Shown one piece after another: positions 1 through 5,369 of a stretch of DNA of 5,369 bases. Numbering within the stretch: the stretch's first letter is position 1; each line of letters starts with the position of its first letter. Source of the stretch: Dehalococcoidales bacterium. GTDB taxonomy: Bacteria; Chloroflexota; Dehalococcoidia; Dehalococcoidales; RBG-16-60-22. The notes under the pieces were generated by a model. It made no database searches and was not told the DNA's origin. It saw only the letters and a program-made list of their open reading frames with translations. A program made the position numbers and the translations under genes. The DNA is taken from positions 1 to 5,369 of the forward strand of contig JADHXF010000088.1 in NCBI GenBank assembly GCA_016783105.1, read 5' to 3'.

Positions 1-825
1 GAACTGGTCGCTGACCTTCGAGGTCAAAAACTTGGTTTTGAGTCCCATCACATATCGCTGGCAATGTACCGCCAGATAGGCAATATAATTAAAAAAATAG
101 ATTCCCCTGTCGAGTTTGTTCCTCTGGAAGGTGTGGTAGAATCACTGCGGGCGATTAAGGACGCGGGGGAAATTGAGTCTATCGCCCGGGCGGCGGATAT
201 AGGCGACCGGGCCTTTCAGCATATCGAGAAAGTTATAAAAACCGGCATGAGTGAAAAGGAAGTCGCTTGGGAGTTAGAGAAGTTCATGCGAGAGCACGGC
301 AGTCATGCTATGCCGTTCGACGTTATTATTGCTTCCGGCCCCAATGCTGCCCTGCCCCATGCCCGACCTTCGGAACGAGTTATTCAAGAAGGAGAGACGG
401 TGCTCATGGATTTCGGCGCCAGGGTAGACGGTTATGCCAGTGACCTGACCCGCACCATTTGTCTTGGCGAACCCGATGATAATTTTAAAAAAGTGTACGA
501 TATCGTGCTCGGAGCGCAGTTAGCAGCACTGGAGCTAATCAAGGAAGGTATGACCGGAGAGCAGGCGGATAACCTGGCCAGAACGGTCATTGCTGAAGCG
601 GACTATGCTCAAGTTTTCGGGCATGCACTGGGCCATGGTGTTGGCCTGGCGGCACATGAGGCGCCGCGCCTCGGCCCGGGTTCAGGTGAGGAGCTGGTTT
701 CCGGCATGGTATTTACCGTTGAGCCCGGTGTCTATCTCCCCGGCTGGGGCGGTGTCAGAATTGAGGACCTTGTTGTTCTGGAAACTGGAAACCTGAGAGT
801 ATTATCGAAAGCGAGGAAGGCGTAA
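1..825 (+). CDS. M24B family metallopeptidase (Xaa-Pro aminopeptidase/dipeptidase type), C-terminal part
   Basis: Partial gene: the frame is open from base 1, so the methionine codon at 64 is internal and not the start. The visible part is 274 residues; relatives are about 350-365, so roughly 80-90 residues of the creatinase-type N-terminal domain are missing. The pita-bread catalytic domain is complete. Numbering from the window edge, the five expected dinuclear metal ligands are present: Asp137 (in MDFGA), Asp148 (in SDLTRT), His212 (in HALGHGVGL), Glu241 (in VEPGVY) and Glu255 (in RIEDLV). The accessory histidines His120 (ALPHARP), His208 and His219 are also there, so the enzyme looks active. 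The family removes N-terminal residues before proline or splits Xaa-Pro dipeptides in the cytoplasm; which of the two cannot be told here. It lies one base upstream of efp, an arrangement also known from Bacillus-type genomes (yqhT-efp). EF-P relieves stalling at polyproline, so a proline-peptide link is tempting but inferred. Confidence 0.93.
   Translation, partial: ELVADLRGQKLGFESHHISLAMYRQIGNIIKKIDSPVEFVPLEGVVESLRAIKDAGEIESIARAADIGDRAFQHIEKVIKTGMSEKEVAWELEKFMREHGSHAMPFDVIIASGPNAALPHARPSERVIQEGETVLMDFGARVDGYASDLTRTICLGEPDDNFKKVYDIVLGAQLAALELIKEGMTGEQADNLARTVIAEADYAQVFGHALGHGVGLAAHEAPRLGPGSGEELVSGMVFTVEPGVYLPGWGGVRIEDLVVLETGNLRVLSKARKA
813..820 (+). promoter_or_regulatory. Shine-Dalgarno site for efp
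   Basis: The purine run GAGGAAGG ends 6 bases before the efp ATG at 827. It lies inside the last codons of the M24 peptidase gene (Ala-Arg-Lys-Ala-stop). The site supports ATG 827 as the start and suggests that ribosomes finishing the peptidase can reload directly. Confidence 0.7.
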
Positions 826-826
826 C

Positions 827-1384
827 ATGATAAGCGGCGGTGAACTGAGAAAAGGGATTATCATCGAACTCGATGGCGCGCTCTATCAGGTGGTGGAGTA
901 TAAGCACGTTAAAATGAAACGGACCGCACTGGCACGTGTTAAGCTGCGTGACCTGAATGCCGGCCATACTACCGAGCGCAGTTTCCAGTCCGATGACAAA
1001 CTGGTGAGGGCACGCCTTGATTCGCGACAGATGCAGTACCTCTATAACGACGGTGATATTTACCACTTCATGGACGTGGAAAGCTTCGAGCAGATTGAAA
1101 TCGATGGCAAAAGGCTGGGAGACGCCCTTAATTATTTGAAAGAGGGCTTTACCGTGGAGGTATCCAGCTACAAGGGCGAGATTGTTGATATCGAGCTGCC
1201 GGTAGCTGTCGAGCTTGAGGTCGCCGTCACCGACCCCGGCTTCAAGGGAGACACCGCTACTGGCGGTAACAAGCCGGCAACCCTGGAAACCGGGCTTATC
1301 GTTCAGGTCCCGCTCTTCGTCAACCAGGGTGATATCATCAAGGTCGATACCCGCACCAGCGAATACCTGGAAAGGAGCAATTAA
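827..1384 (+). CDS. efp: Translation elongation factor P (EF-P)
   Basis: A 185-residue protein, the usual EF-P length. EF-P binds between the ribosomal P and E sites and promotes peptide bond formation at consecutive prolines. Three domains are recognisable: the KOW-like N-terminal domain (about 1-62), the central OB domain (about 66-125, with the QYLYNDGDIYHFMD stretch at 69-82) and the C-terminal OB domain (about 130-183). The family signature K-x-A-x4-G-x2-[LIV]-x-V-P-x2-[LIV]-x2-G is matched by the stretch from KPATLETG to VNQG, and the end DTRTSEYLER is typical. The start is ATG 827 with a good ribosome site. The oddity is the domain I loop that enters the peptidyl-transferase centre: where most bacteria have PGKG, this protein reads HVKMKRTALARVKL (residues 27-40), one residue shorter, with Lys31-Arg32 at the tip. 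Identity as EF-P is secure. How, or whether, the tip is modified is unknown, and no modification enzyme gene is in the window. Confidence 0.97.
   Translation: MISGGELRKGIIIELDGALYQVVEYKHVKMKRTALARVKLRDLNAGHTTERSFQSDDKLVRARLDSRQMQYLYNDGDIYHFMDVESFEQIEIDGKRLGDALNYLKEGFTVEVSSYKGEIVDIELPVAVELEVAVTDPGFKGDTATGGNKPATLETGLIVQVPLFVNQGDIIKVDTRTSEYLERSN
1371..1377 (+). promoter_or_regulatory. Shine-Dalgarno site that fixes the TTG start of the PHP gene
   Basis: AAAGGAG lies in the last codons of efp, 12 bases before the TTG at 1390. The spacing is long. No ATG or GTG lies in frame between the site and the conserved DLHIHT motif, so TTG 1390 is the best available start. Confidence 0.55.
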
Positions 1385-1389
1385 GTCAG

Positions 1390-2040
1390 TTGCTTAAAGC
1401 AGACCTTCATATCCACACCGAGTATTCAATGGACTGCAGTACGCCTCTGGATACGATTATTGAACGATGCCAGGAACTGGGAATTAACTGTATAGCCGTT
1501 GCCGACCATGGCACTATTGAAGGGGCACTCGAAATGCAGCGTATTGCTCCTTTCAAGATAATCGTCGCCGAAGAAATTCTGACTCCGTATGGCGAGATAA
1601 TGGGCATGTTCCTTAAAGAGAATGTTCCCAGTGGCCTCTCGGTGGAACAGGCGATCGCCCGTATCAGAGCGCAGGACGGCATCGTGTGCATTCCCCACGC
1701 CTTTGATGTTTTACGACCGTCGGCTTTGAACCCGAAGGTTATTGAAGAGATTGCTCAGGAAATCGAAGTCATTGAGGTCTTCAATGCGAGGAGCTTGCTC
1801 CATCACAGTTCCGAGAAGGTGCTGGCTTTTGCCCGTAAATACGACATCGCGCAAAGCGCCGGCAGCGATGCCCATGTACCCAGCTCCATTGGCGATGCTT
1901 ACGTGGAAATGCCAGAGTTTGAAGGTCGCAGTGACTTTATCCAGGCACTAAACAAAGGTAAAATCATCGGACGCCGGACCAACCCGTTGACTCACTTCGC
2001 CAGTGCCTGGAACAAATTGAAAAATCGTGCCTGGCGGTAA
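1390..2040 (+). CDS. PHP-domain metal-dependent phosphoesterase
   Basis: A 216-residue single-domain PHP protein. The PHP fold is a TIM-like barrel that holds two or three metal ions and hydrolyses phosphate esters. Visible ligands are His7 and His9 (DLHIHT), Asp15, Asp39-His40 (VADHGT), a Glu at 61 or 62 (VAEEIL), His103 (CIPHAF), and Asp160 and His162 (AGSDAHVPSSIG). The IEVFNAR segment near 128-134 is typical of stand-alone PHP proteins with the PHP-associated C-terminal region. There is no polymerase, helicase or histidinol-phosphatase domain. Relatives include nucleases and 3',5'-phosphoesterases of the YciV/RNase AM type, but the substrate cannot be read from the sequence. The start is TTG, 5 bases after the efp stop; the protein begins MLKADLHIHT, which leaves no room for a later start. 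The next gene begins at or just after its stop, so the two are probably translated in tandem. Confidence 0.88.
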   Translation: MLKADLHIHTEYSMDCSTPLDTIIERCQELGINCIAVADHGTIEGALEMQRIAPFKIIVAEEILTPYGEIMGMFLKENVPSGLSVEQAIARIRAQDGIVCIPHAFDVLRPSALNPKVIEEIAQEIEVIEVFNARSLLHHSSEKVLAFARKYDIAQSAGSDAHVPSSIGDAYVEMPEFEGRSDFIQALNKGKIIGRRTNPLTHFASAWNKLKNRAWR

Positions 2041-2044
2041 CAAG

Positions 2045-2866
2045 ATGTATCAATTGGGATGGTTTTCCACAGGGAGAGGCAAAGGGTCAAGAGGACTGCT
2101 CAAAGCGGTACACGATAGCATAGGGTCGGGCGAAATCGATGCTGAAATTGCCTTTGTCTTCTGCAGTCGAGAGTGCGGTGAGGCCGAACAGTCCGATATC
2201 TTTCTCAAAATGGTGAAGGATTATAGCATTCCACTGGTCACGTTTTCTTACCAGAAATACAAAGGTAAAGTGAGTGGTTCATCTGGTTCCGGCGAAGAGT
2301 TACCTTCGTGGCGACTTGGCTACGACCGCGAGGTAATGGCAAGGCTCCAGGATTTCAAGCCTGATATTTGTGTGCTGGCAGGGTATATGCTTATCGTCGG
2401 GCCGGAGATGTGCCAGAAATATGAGATGATAAACCTCCACCCGGCAGCGCCCGGTGGGCCGGCCGGGACCTGGCAGGAAGTCATCTGGGAGTTGATTGAG
2501 TCTGATGCAAAATCGACGGGTGCCATGATGCATCTGGTCACGCCGGAACTGGACAAAGGCCCGGTGGTGGCTTACTGCACCTTCCCGATTCGCGGCCAGG
2601 CGTTCGACCGTCACTGGTCGGAGATAAAAGGCAAATCGATGTCGCAGGTGGAACAGAAACAGGGTGAGGAAAGCGCTCTTTTCCAGCTCATCCGCCAGCA
2701 CGGGGTAATAAGAGAGCTGCCATTGATTACCGCCACCATTCAAACGTTCAGCCAGGGTAGGGTGAAAATTACGCCGGATAAACAGGTTGTTGACGCTCAG
2801 GGGAAGTCAATAAAAGGATGCGACCTCACCGCAGAAATCGATGAAAAAATTCGCGGCTCGCTCTGA
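2045..2866 (+). CDS. PurN-like formyltransferase-fold protein
   Basis: A 273-residue protein of the formyltransferase (GART) fold, whose members move a formyl group from 10-formyltetrahydrofolate to an amine. The catalytic triad of E. coli PurN (Asn106, His108, Asp144) is matched by Asn130 and His132 (INLHPA) and Asp170 (ELDKGPVV). The N-terminal glycine loop STGRGKGSRGLLKAV (8-22) sits where PurN binds its phosphate substrate. The folate-side strand is FKPDICVLAGYM (104-115). It differs from PurN (about 210 residues) by a low-complexity insert KYKGKVSGSSGSGEEL near 71-86, a changed post-His loop (PAAPGGPAGTWQEVIW) and extra sequence around 185-215. It may be glycinamide ribonucleotide transformylase or a paralogue with another acceptor; no purine gene lies nearby to decide. 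ATG 2045, 4 bases after the PHP stop, is preferred. A GTG at 2027 would add six residues and overlap the PHP gene by 14 bases. No clear membrane or signal segment. Confidence 0.8.
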   Translation: MYQLGWFSTGRGKGSRGLLKAVHDSIGSGEIDAEIAFVFCSRECGEAEQSDIFLKMVKDYSIPLVTFSYQKYKGKVSGSSGSGEELPSWRLGYDREVMARLQDFKPDICVLAGYMLIVGPEMCQKYEMINLHPAAPGGPAGTWQEVIWELIESDAKSTGAMMHLVTPELDKGPVVAYCTFPIRGQAFDRHWSEIKGKSMSQVEQKQGEESALFQLIRQHGVIRELPLITATIQTFSQGRVKITPDKQVVDAQGKSIKGCDLTAEIDEKIRGSL

Positions 2867-2888
2867 AATCTGAGCCGGAGAACAAAAC

Positions 2889-2928
2889 TCCCCTCCCCGA
2901 TGGAAAAAGGGAGGGGAATTCATTTTAT
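2889..2928. terminator. Bidirectional rho-independent terminator between convergent clusters
   Basis: A perfect 9-bp GC-rich stem pairs TCCCCTCCC (2889-2897) with GGGAGGGGA (2909-2917) across an 11-base loop. On the plus strand it is followed by ATTCATTTTATT; on the minus strand the stem is followed by GTTTTGTT (complement of 2881-2888). It lies 22 bases past the formyltransferase stop and 29 bases past the clpP stop, so it can end both transcripts. The T tracts are interrupted, so efficiency is uncertain. Confidence 0.8.
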
Positions 2929-2946
2929 TGTCCTGGTATTCAGGGA

Positions 2947-3573
2947 TTATTTCTTCGCAGTTTTCTTGCTGCCCTCTTCCGGTTTTTTCAGGACTTCGTC
3001 AACGAGGCCGTATTCCACCGCCTGGTCAGCACTGAGGTAGAAATCACGGTCCGTATCGTGGGCGATTTTCTCCAGCTTCTGACCGGTATGATTGACCAGG
3101 ATACCCCTAATGATATCCTGAACGCGCATGATTTCGCGGGCGGCAATCTCAATGTCGCTGGCGTACCCCTGGGCACCACCGAAAGCCTGGTGCATGTGGA
3201 TAGTGGAGTTGGGCAGGGCATACCGTTTGCCCTTGGCACCGGCGCAGAGCAGCACCGTGCCCATGCTCGCTGCCAGTCCGATACATATGGTGGATACCTC
3301 TGGCTGGATGAGCTGCATGGTGTCGTAAATTGCCAGCCCAGCGTTGATAACACCGCCCGGACAGTGAATATACAGGCTGATGTCCTTGTCCGGGTCTTCC
3401 CGCGCCAGGTAGAGTAGCTGGGCGACGATTACATTGGCCACCTGGTCGTTAATCGGCAGGCCCAGCATGACGATGCGCTCTTTCAGCAGAAGCGAGTAGA
3501 TGTCGAAGGCTCGCTCTCCCCGACTCCCGCTCTCGATAACCATCGGTATGACATTCGCTGGATTGATATTCAT
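2947..3573 (-). CDS. clpP: ATP-dependent Clp protease proteolytic subunit ClpP
   Basis: A 208-residue serine protease subunit (peptidase family S14). It assembles as a double heptameric ring and degrades substrates fed by ClpX, ClpA or ClpC. The catalytic triad is Ser103 (GLAASMG), His128 (IHMHQAFGG) and Asp177 (DTDRDFYL); the spacings of 25 and 49 residues equal those of E. coli ClpP. The oxyanion glycines are in [10 protein letters not shown] (70-79). The N-terminus is short ([10 protein letters not shown] then [10 protein letters not shown]), with little or no propeptide. The C-terminal tail is lysine-rich ([13 protein letters not shown]). Two small departures from the common pattern are Cys71 where most have Ser (SPGG) and Leu100 in place of the usual Gln (GQAASM). 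The start overlaps the trigger factor stop as ATGA and has a strong ribosome site. It is the last gene of its cluster, with no clpX after it. Confidence 0.98.
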   Translation of the reverse strand: MNINPANVIPMVIESGSRGERAFDIYSLLLKERIVMLGLPINDQVANVIVAQLLYLAREDPDKDISLYIHCPGGVINAGLAIYDTMQLIQPEVSTICIGLAASMGTVLLCAGAKGKRYALPNSTIHMHQAFGGAQGYASDIEIAAREIMRVQDIIRGILVNHTGQKLEKIAHDTDRDFYLSADQAVEYGLVDEVLKKPEEGSKKTAKK

Positions 3574-4892
3574 TTTTCAACCCCCTCCTTTTTCGGTTTC
3601 CCTTTCTTCTCTTTTCCGCCTCCGGCTATTTCCGCCAGTCGCTCGACCGTTCTGCGTGTCAGCAGTATTTGCCGGATGGAATCGCGGGACGATGGCGCAT
3701 TCAGTGCTTTCTGCAATTCTCCTTTTTTATCAGCCGCGTTTTGCAGCATCGTTTCAATCTCTTCATCTATTTCCTTCTCGCTTACCTCTGCTTTTTCCTC
3801 TTGAGCGACTTTGCCCAGAACCAGAGACTGCGTTATTCTCCTGGTTGCCACCGGCTCCAATTCCTCATGCAATTGTTCTTCTGTTTTATTAGTGCTTTTC
3901 AAATATTCTTCCATATTTGCGCCCTGCATCTCAAACTGCCGGGCCTGTTCATTAATCATGCGATGTATTTCAGTTTCTACCAGCACCGGCGGAAATTCAA
4001 CCTGGGACAGAGCGACTACGGCATCAACCACTTTTTCTTCAAAATCAGCCCTGGCTTTCGCCTCAGCGCGCAATTTCAGATTTCTGGATACTTCCTCCTT
4101 CAGAGCGGCTATGTTTTTCATTTCCGGCCCCAGTTGCGCGGCGAATTCATCATTAAGTTTGGGCAATATCTCCTGTTTTACCTCCAGCATCTTCAAAGTG
4201 AAACGGGCTTCTTTACCGGCGAATTCATTGCGGGGATAGTCCTCGGGAAGGGCGAGGGCAAAGCTCCTGTCCTCTTCTTTCTTCATGCCGATGAGTTCTT
4301 TGGCAAAGCCCGGGGCCGGGGAAACGGAGTCCTGCATAACCAGGTACTGGACTCCTTCCCGGTTGATAAACGGAGAGTCATCTACCTGGCTCTCCATATT
4401 AAATACCGCCAGGTCACCATAGGCGACGGCACGCTCCACCGATTCCCAGGTTGCATTCTGGTGGCGAAGCTGCTCAATGACTTCATTTACGTTCGCATTG
4501 GTCACTTTTACCGAATCAGGTTTTATTTTAACGCTCTGGTAGTCTCCCAGCTGGACCACAGGCGCCAAAGGCACCCTGGCCTTGAAGATAACCGGGTCGG
4601 TCTGTACCAGCTCAACCTCTGGTCGGGCAATGGCTTCTATCTGTTGTTCTTCGATTGCCTTTTCATATGCCTGCGGCAGCAACTGGTTGATTGCATCTTC
4701 GAGAACGCTGTCGCTGCTCAGATATCGTTCCAGTACGGCACGCGGTGCCTTTCCCTTGCGAAAGCCGGGGATATTGGCCCGCTTGGCGAGGCGTTGGTAG
4801 GATTCCGCCATTGACGCCTCAACTTCTTGTGGTTCCATCTCAATGGTAAGAAATGCCTGGCTGTTCTCTGTCTTCTCTCTGGTTACTTTCAC
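3570..4892 (-). CDS. tig: Trigger factor, ribosome-bound chaperone
   Basis: A 440-residue protein of the usual length for trigger factor, which docks at the ribosome exit tunnel and shields nascent chains. The ribosome-binding domain (about 1-112) carries the signature GFRKGKAP at 43-50, the same positions as in E. coli. The FKBP-type prolyl isomerase domain spans about 155-240 ([12 protein letters not shown], then [12 protein letters not shown] and [10 protein letters not shown]). The helical C-terminal arms follow from about 250, ending in a lysine- and glycine-rich tail ([14 protein letters not shown]). The start is GTG at 4892-4890; the protein begins [19 protein letters not shown], which lines up with the family N-terminus. 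No strong ribosome site precedes it, and the GTG shares one base with the upstream TAG (TAGTG), so translation probably depends on ribosomes finishing the hydrolase gene. The tig-clpP pairing is common in bacteria. Each half acts on newly made or misfolded proteins in the cytoplasm. Confidence 0.97.
   Translation of the reverse strand: MKVTREKTENSQAFLTIEMEPQEVEASMAESYQRLAKRANIPGFRKGKAPRAVLERYLSSDSVLEDAINQLLPQAYEKAIEEQQIEAIARPEVELVQTDPVIFKARVPLAPVVQLGDYQSVKIKPDSVKVTNANVNEVIEQLRHQNATWESVERAVAYGDLAVFNMESQVDDSPFINREGVQYLVMQDSVSPAPGFAKELIGMKKEEDRSFALALPEDYPRNEFAGKEARFTLKMLEVKQEILPKLNDEFAAQLGPEMKNIAALKEEVSRNLKLRAEAKARADFEEKVVDAVVALSQVEFPPVLVETEIHRMINEQARQFEMQGANMEEYLKSTNKTEEQLHEELEPVATRRITQSLVLGKVAQEEKAEVSEKEIDEEIETMLQNAADKKGELQKALNAPSSRDSIRQILLTRRTVERLAEIAGGGKEKKGKPKKEGVEK
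3581..3590 (-). promoter_or_regulatory. Strong Shine-Dalgarno site for clpP inside the tig tail
   Basis: On the minus strand AAGGAGGGGG lies in the codons for Lys-Lys-Glu-Gly near the end of trigger factor, with about 10 bases between AGGAGG and the clpP ATG. Together with the ATGA overlap it indicates coupled but also independent loading of ribosomes on clpP. Confidence 0.75.
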
Positions 4893-5369
4893 TATTGCTT
4901 CACCATCTCAATCCGTGTTTTTTTATCCTGGAAATATTTAAGGAAACCGGTGACGTTCATGGCGACTATTCCGCTTGCCAGATACTGATATAGAGATTCC
5001 GATTCCCGGGCTGGTTCCAGCTCGGAATAAAGTTGCGCTCTTATCTTTTTAAAGGCGGCTTCAAAGTTCTCTTCGTTGAAAGTCTGAGATATGATTGTAT
5101 TCCAGGTTTTAAGTTTGTCCTTGGCGATGTCTATGCTTTCTCTGACTCTGTCCGTAGCACCGAAGTGAGCAAAATAAATCAGGCCTGCATTTAGCTCCGT
5201 CAGCTTTTCCAGTGAATCCAGGGACAGCTCAAGGTCAAAAGCAGGAGGTGGTGTGGCGGGCATCAGTACCTTCCCTCCCGCAACTGAAATGCCAATAGCA
5301 TCACCGCTGAATACGCCGTTATTCCGGCTCTCCAGTATACATATTTGGTGCGGGGCATGCCCTGGCGTA
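4892..5369 (-). CDS. Metallo-beta-lactamase-fold hydrolase, C-terminal part
   Basis: Partial gene: the minus-strand frame stays open to the right window edge, so the methionine codon at 5263-5261 is internal and not the start. The visible 158 residues begin TPGHAPHQICILE. Numbered from the edge, His4 (TPGHAPH), Asp23 (FSGDAIG) and His68 (IYFAHFGA) are the metal-binding residues of the second half of the fold. The HxHxDH motif must lie beyond the window. After the fold comes a helical region (SLEKLTELNAG, then RESIDIAKDKLKTW, and a final YLASGIVAMNVTGFLKYFQ) of the kind that follows the fold in glyoxalase II/YflN-like hydrolases. The substrate cannot be named; thioester, lactone and phosphodiester hydrolysis are all found in this superfamily. 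The segment near the end is mildly hydrophobic but too mixed to call a membrane helix. The gene ends in TAG, whose G is also the first base of the trigger factor GTG, so the two are very likely cotranscribed. Confidence 0.88.
   Translation of the reverse strand, partial: TPGHAPHQICILESRNNGVFSGDAIGISVAGGKVLMPATPPPAFDLELSLDSLEKLTELNAGLIYFAHFGATDRVRESIDIAKDKLKTWNTIISQTFNEENFEAAFKKIRAQLYSELEPARESESLYQYLASGIVAMNVTGFLKYFQDKKTRIEMVKQ

Noticed and set aside
64..825. A start of the M24 peptidase at ATG 64.
   Set aside because: The 21 codons before it are open and read like the family (KLGFESHHIS); starting at 64 would also remove most of the N-terminal domain.
755..1066. A 103-codon minus-strand frame across the M24 peptidase-efp junction.
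   Set aside because: It overlaps two secure genes and has no recognisable product.
2027..2044. GTG 2027 as the start of the formyltransferase gene.
   Set aside because: It adds MPGGNK, which has no counterpart in the fold, and lies inside the PHP gene; ATG 2045 places the first strand at the usual position. It cannot be fully excluded.
2300..2743. A 147-codon minus-strand frame opposite the formyltransferase.
   Set aside because: No motif is visible in its product, and the plus-strand protein carries a full catalytic triad.
3058..3417. A 119-codon open frame opposite clpP.
   Set aside because: It is a shadow of a strongly conserved clpP; the translated product shows no family motif.
3669..4814. 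A 381-codon open frame on the plus strand opposite trigger factor.
   Set aside because: Its codons are in exact register with those of tig, so it stays open simply because tig avoids TTA, CTA and TCA codons over this span. The product has no recognisable domain, and tig is certain.
4892..5263. A 123-residue small protein starting at the methionine codon at 5263.
   Set aside because: The frame is open upstream to the window edge and carries metallo-beta-lactamase-fold motifs (TPGH, SGD) before this methionine, so it is the tail of a longer gene.

Overview
The window reads as ordinary bacterial housekeeping DNA at roughly half G+C. It is densely coded, with seven protein genes in two convergent clusters. 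The wording of the ClpP and EF-P proteins, and the pairing of an M24 peptidase with EF-P, fit Chloroflexota, most likely a Dehalococcoidia-like and possibly metagenomic lineage. That placement rests on remembered family resemblance, not on a search. I see no mobile element, CRISPR array, tRNA, rRNA or riboswitch.

Plus-strand cluster (1-2866): the C-terminal part of an M24B (Xaa-Pro-type) metallopeptidase cut by the left window edge, then elongation factor P one base later, a small PHP-domain metallophosphoesterase with a TTG start, and a formyltransferase-fold protein related to PurN. The gaps are 1-5 bases, or an overlap if an upstream start is used, so the four genes very probably share one transcript. 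No promoter is visible inside the cluster; it must lie upstream of the window.

The 80-base gap at 2867-2946 holds a 9-bp perfect GC-rich hairpin with T-rich flanks on both sides. It is well placed to terminate both converging transcripts.

Minus-strand cluster (5369-2947, read right to left): the C-terminal half of a metallo-beta-lactamase-fold hydrolase cut by the right window edge, then trigger factor (GTG start sharing one base with the preceding stop), then ClpP (4-base ATGA overlap with the trigger factor stop, and a strong Shine-Dalgarno site inside the trigger factor tail). This is a nascent-chain chaperone coupled to a protease subunit. The clpX gene that often follows clpP is not there; the hairpin is.

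No undescribed system is evident. The points most worth a second look are the EF-P loop, which lacks the usual PGKG tip, and the unassigned PHP plus PurN-like formyltransferase pair. Each of the seven genes is open through its length, with no frameshift or premature stop seen.
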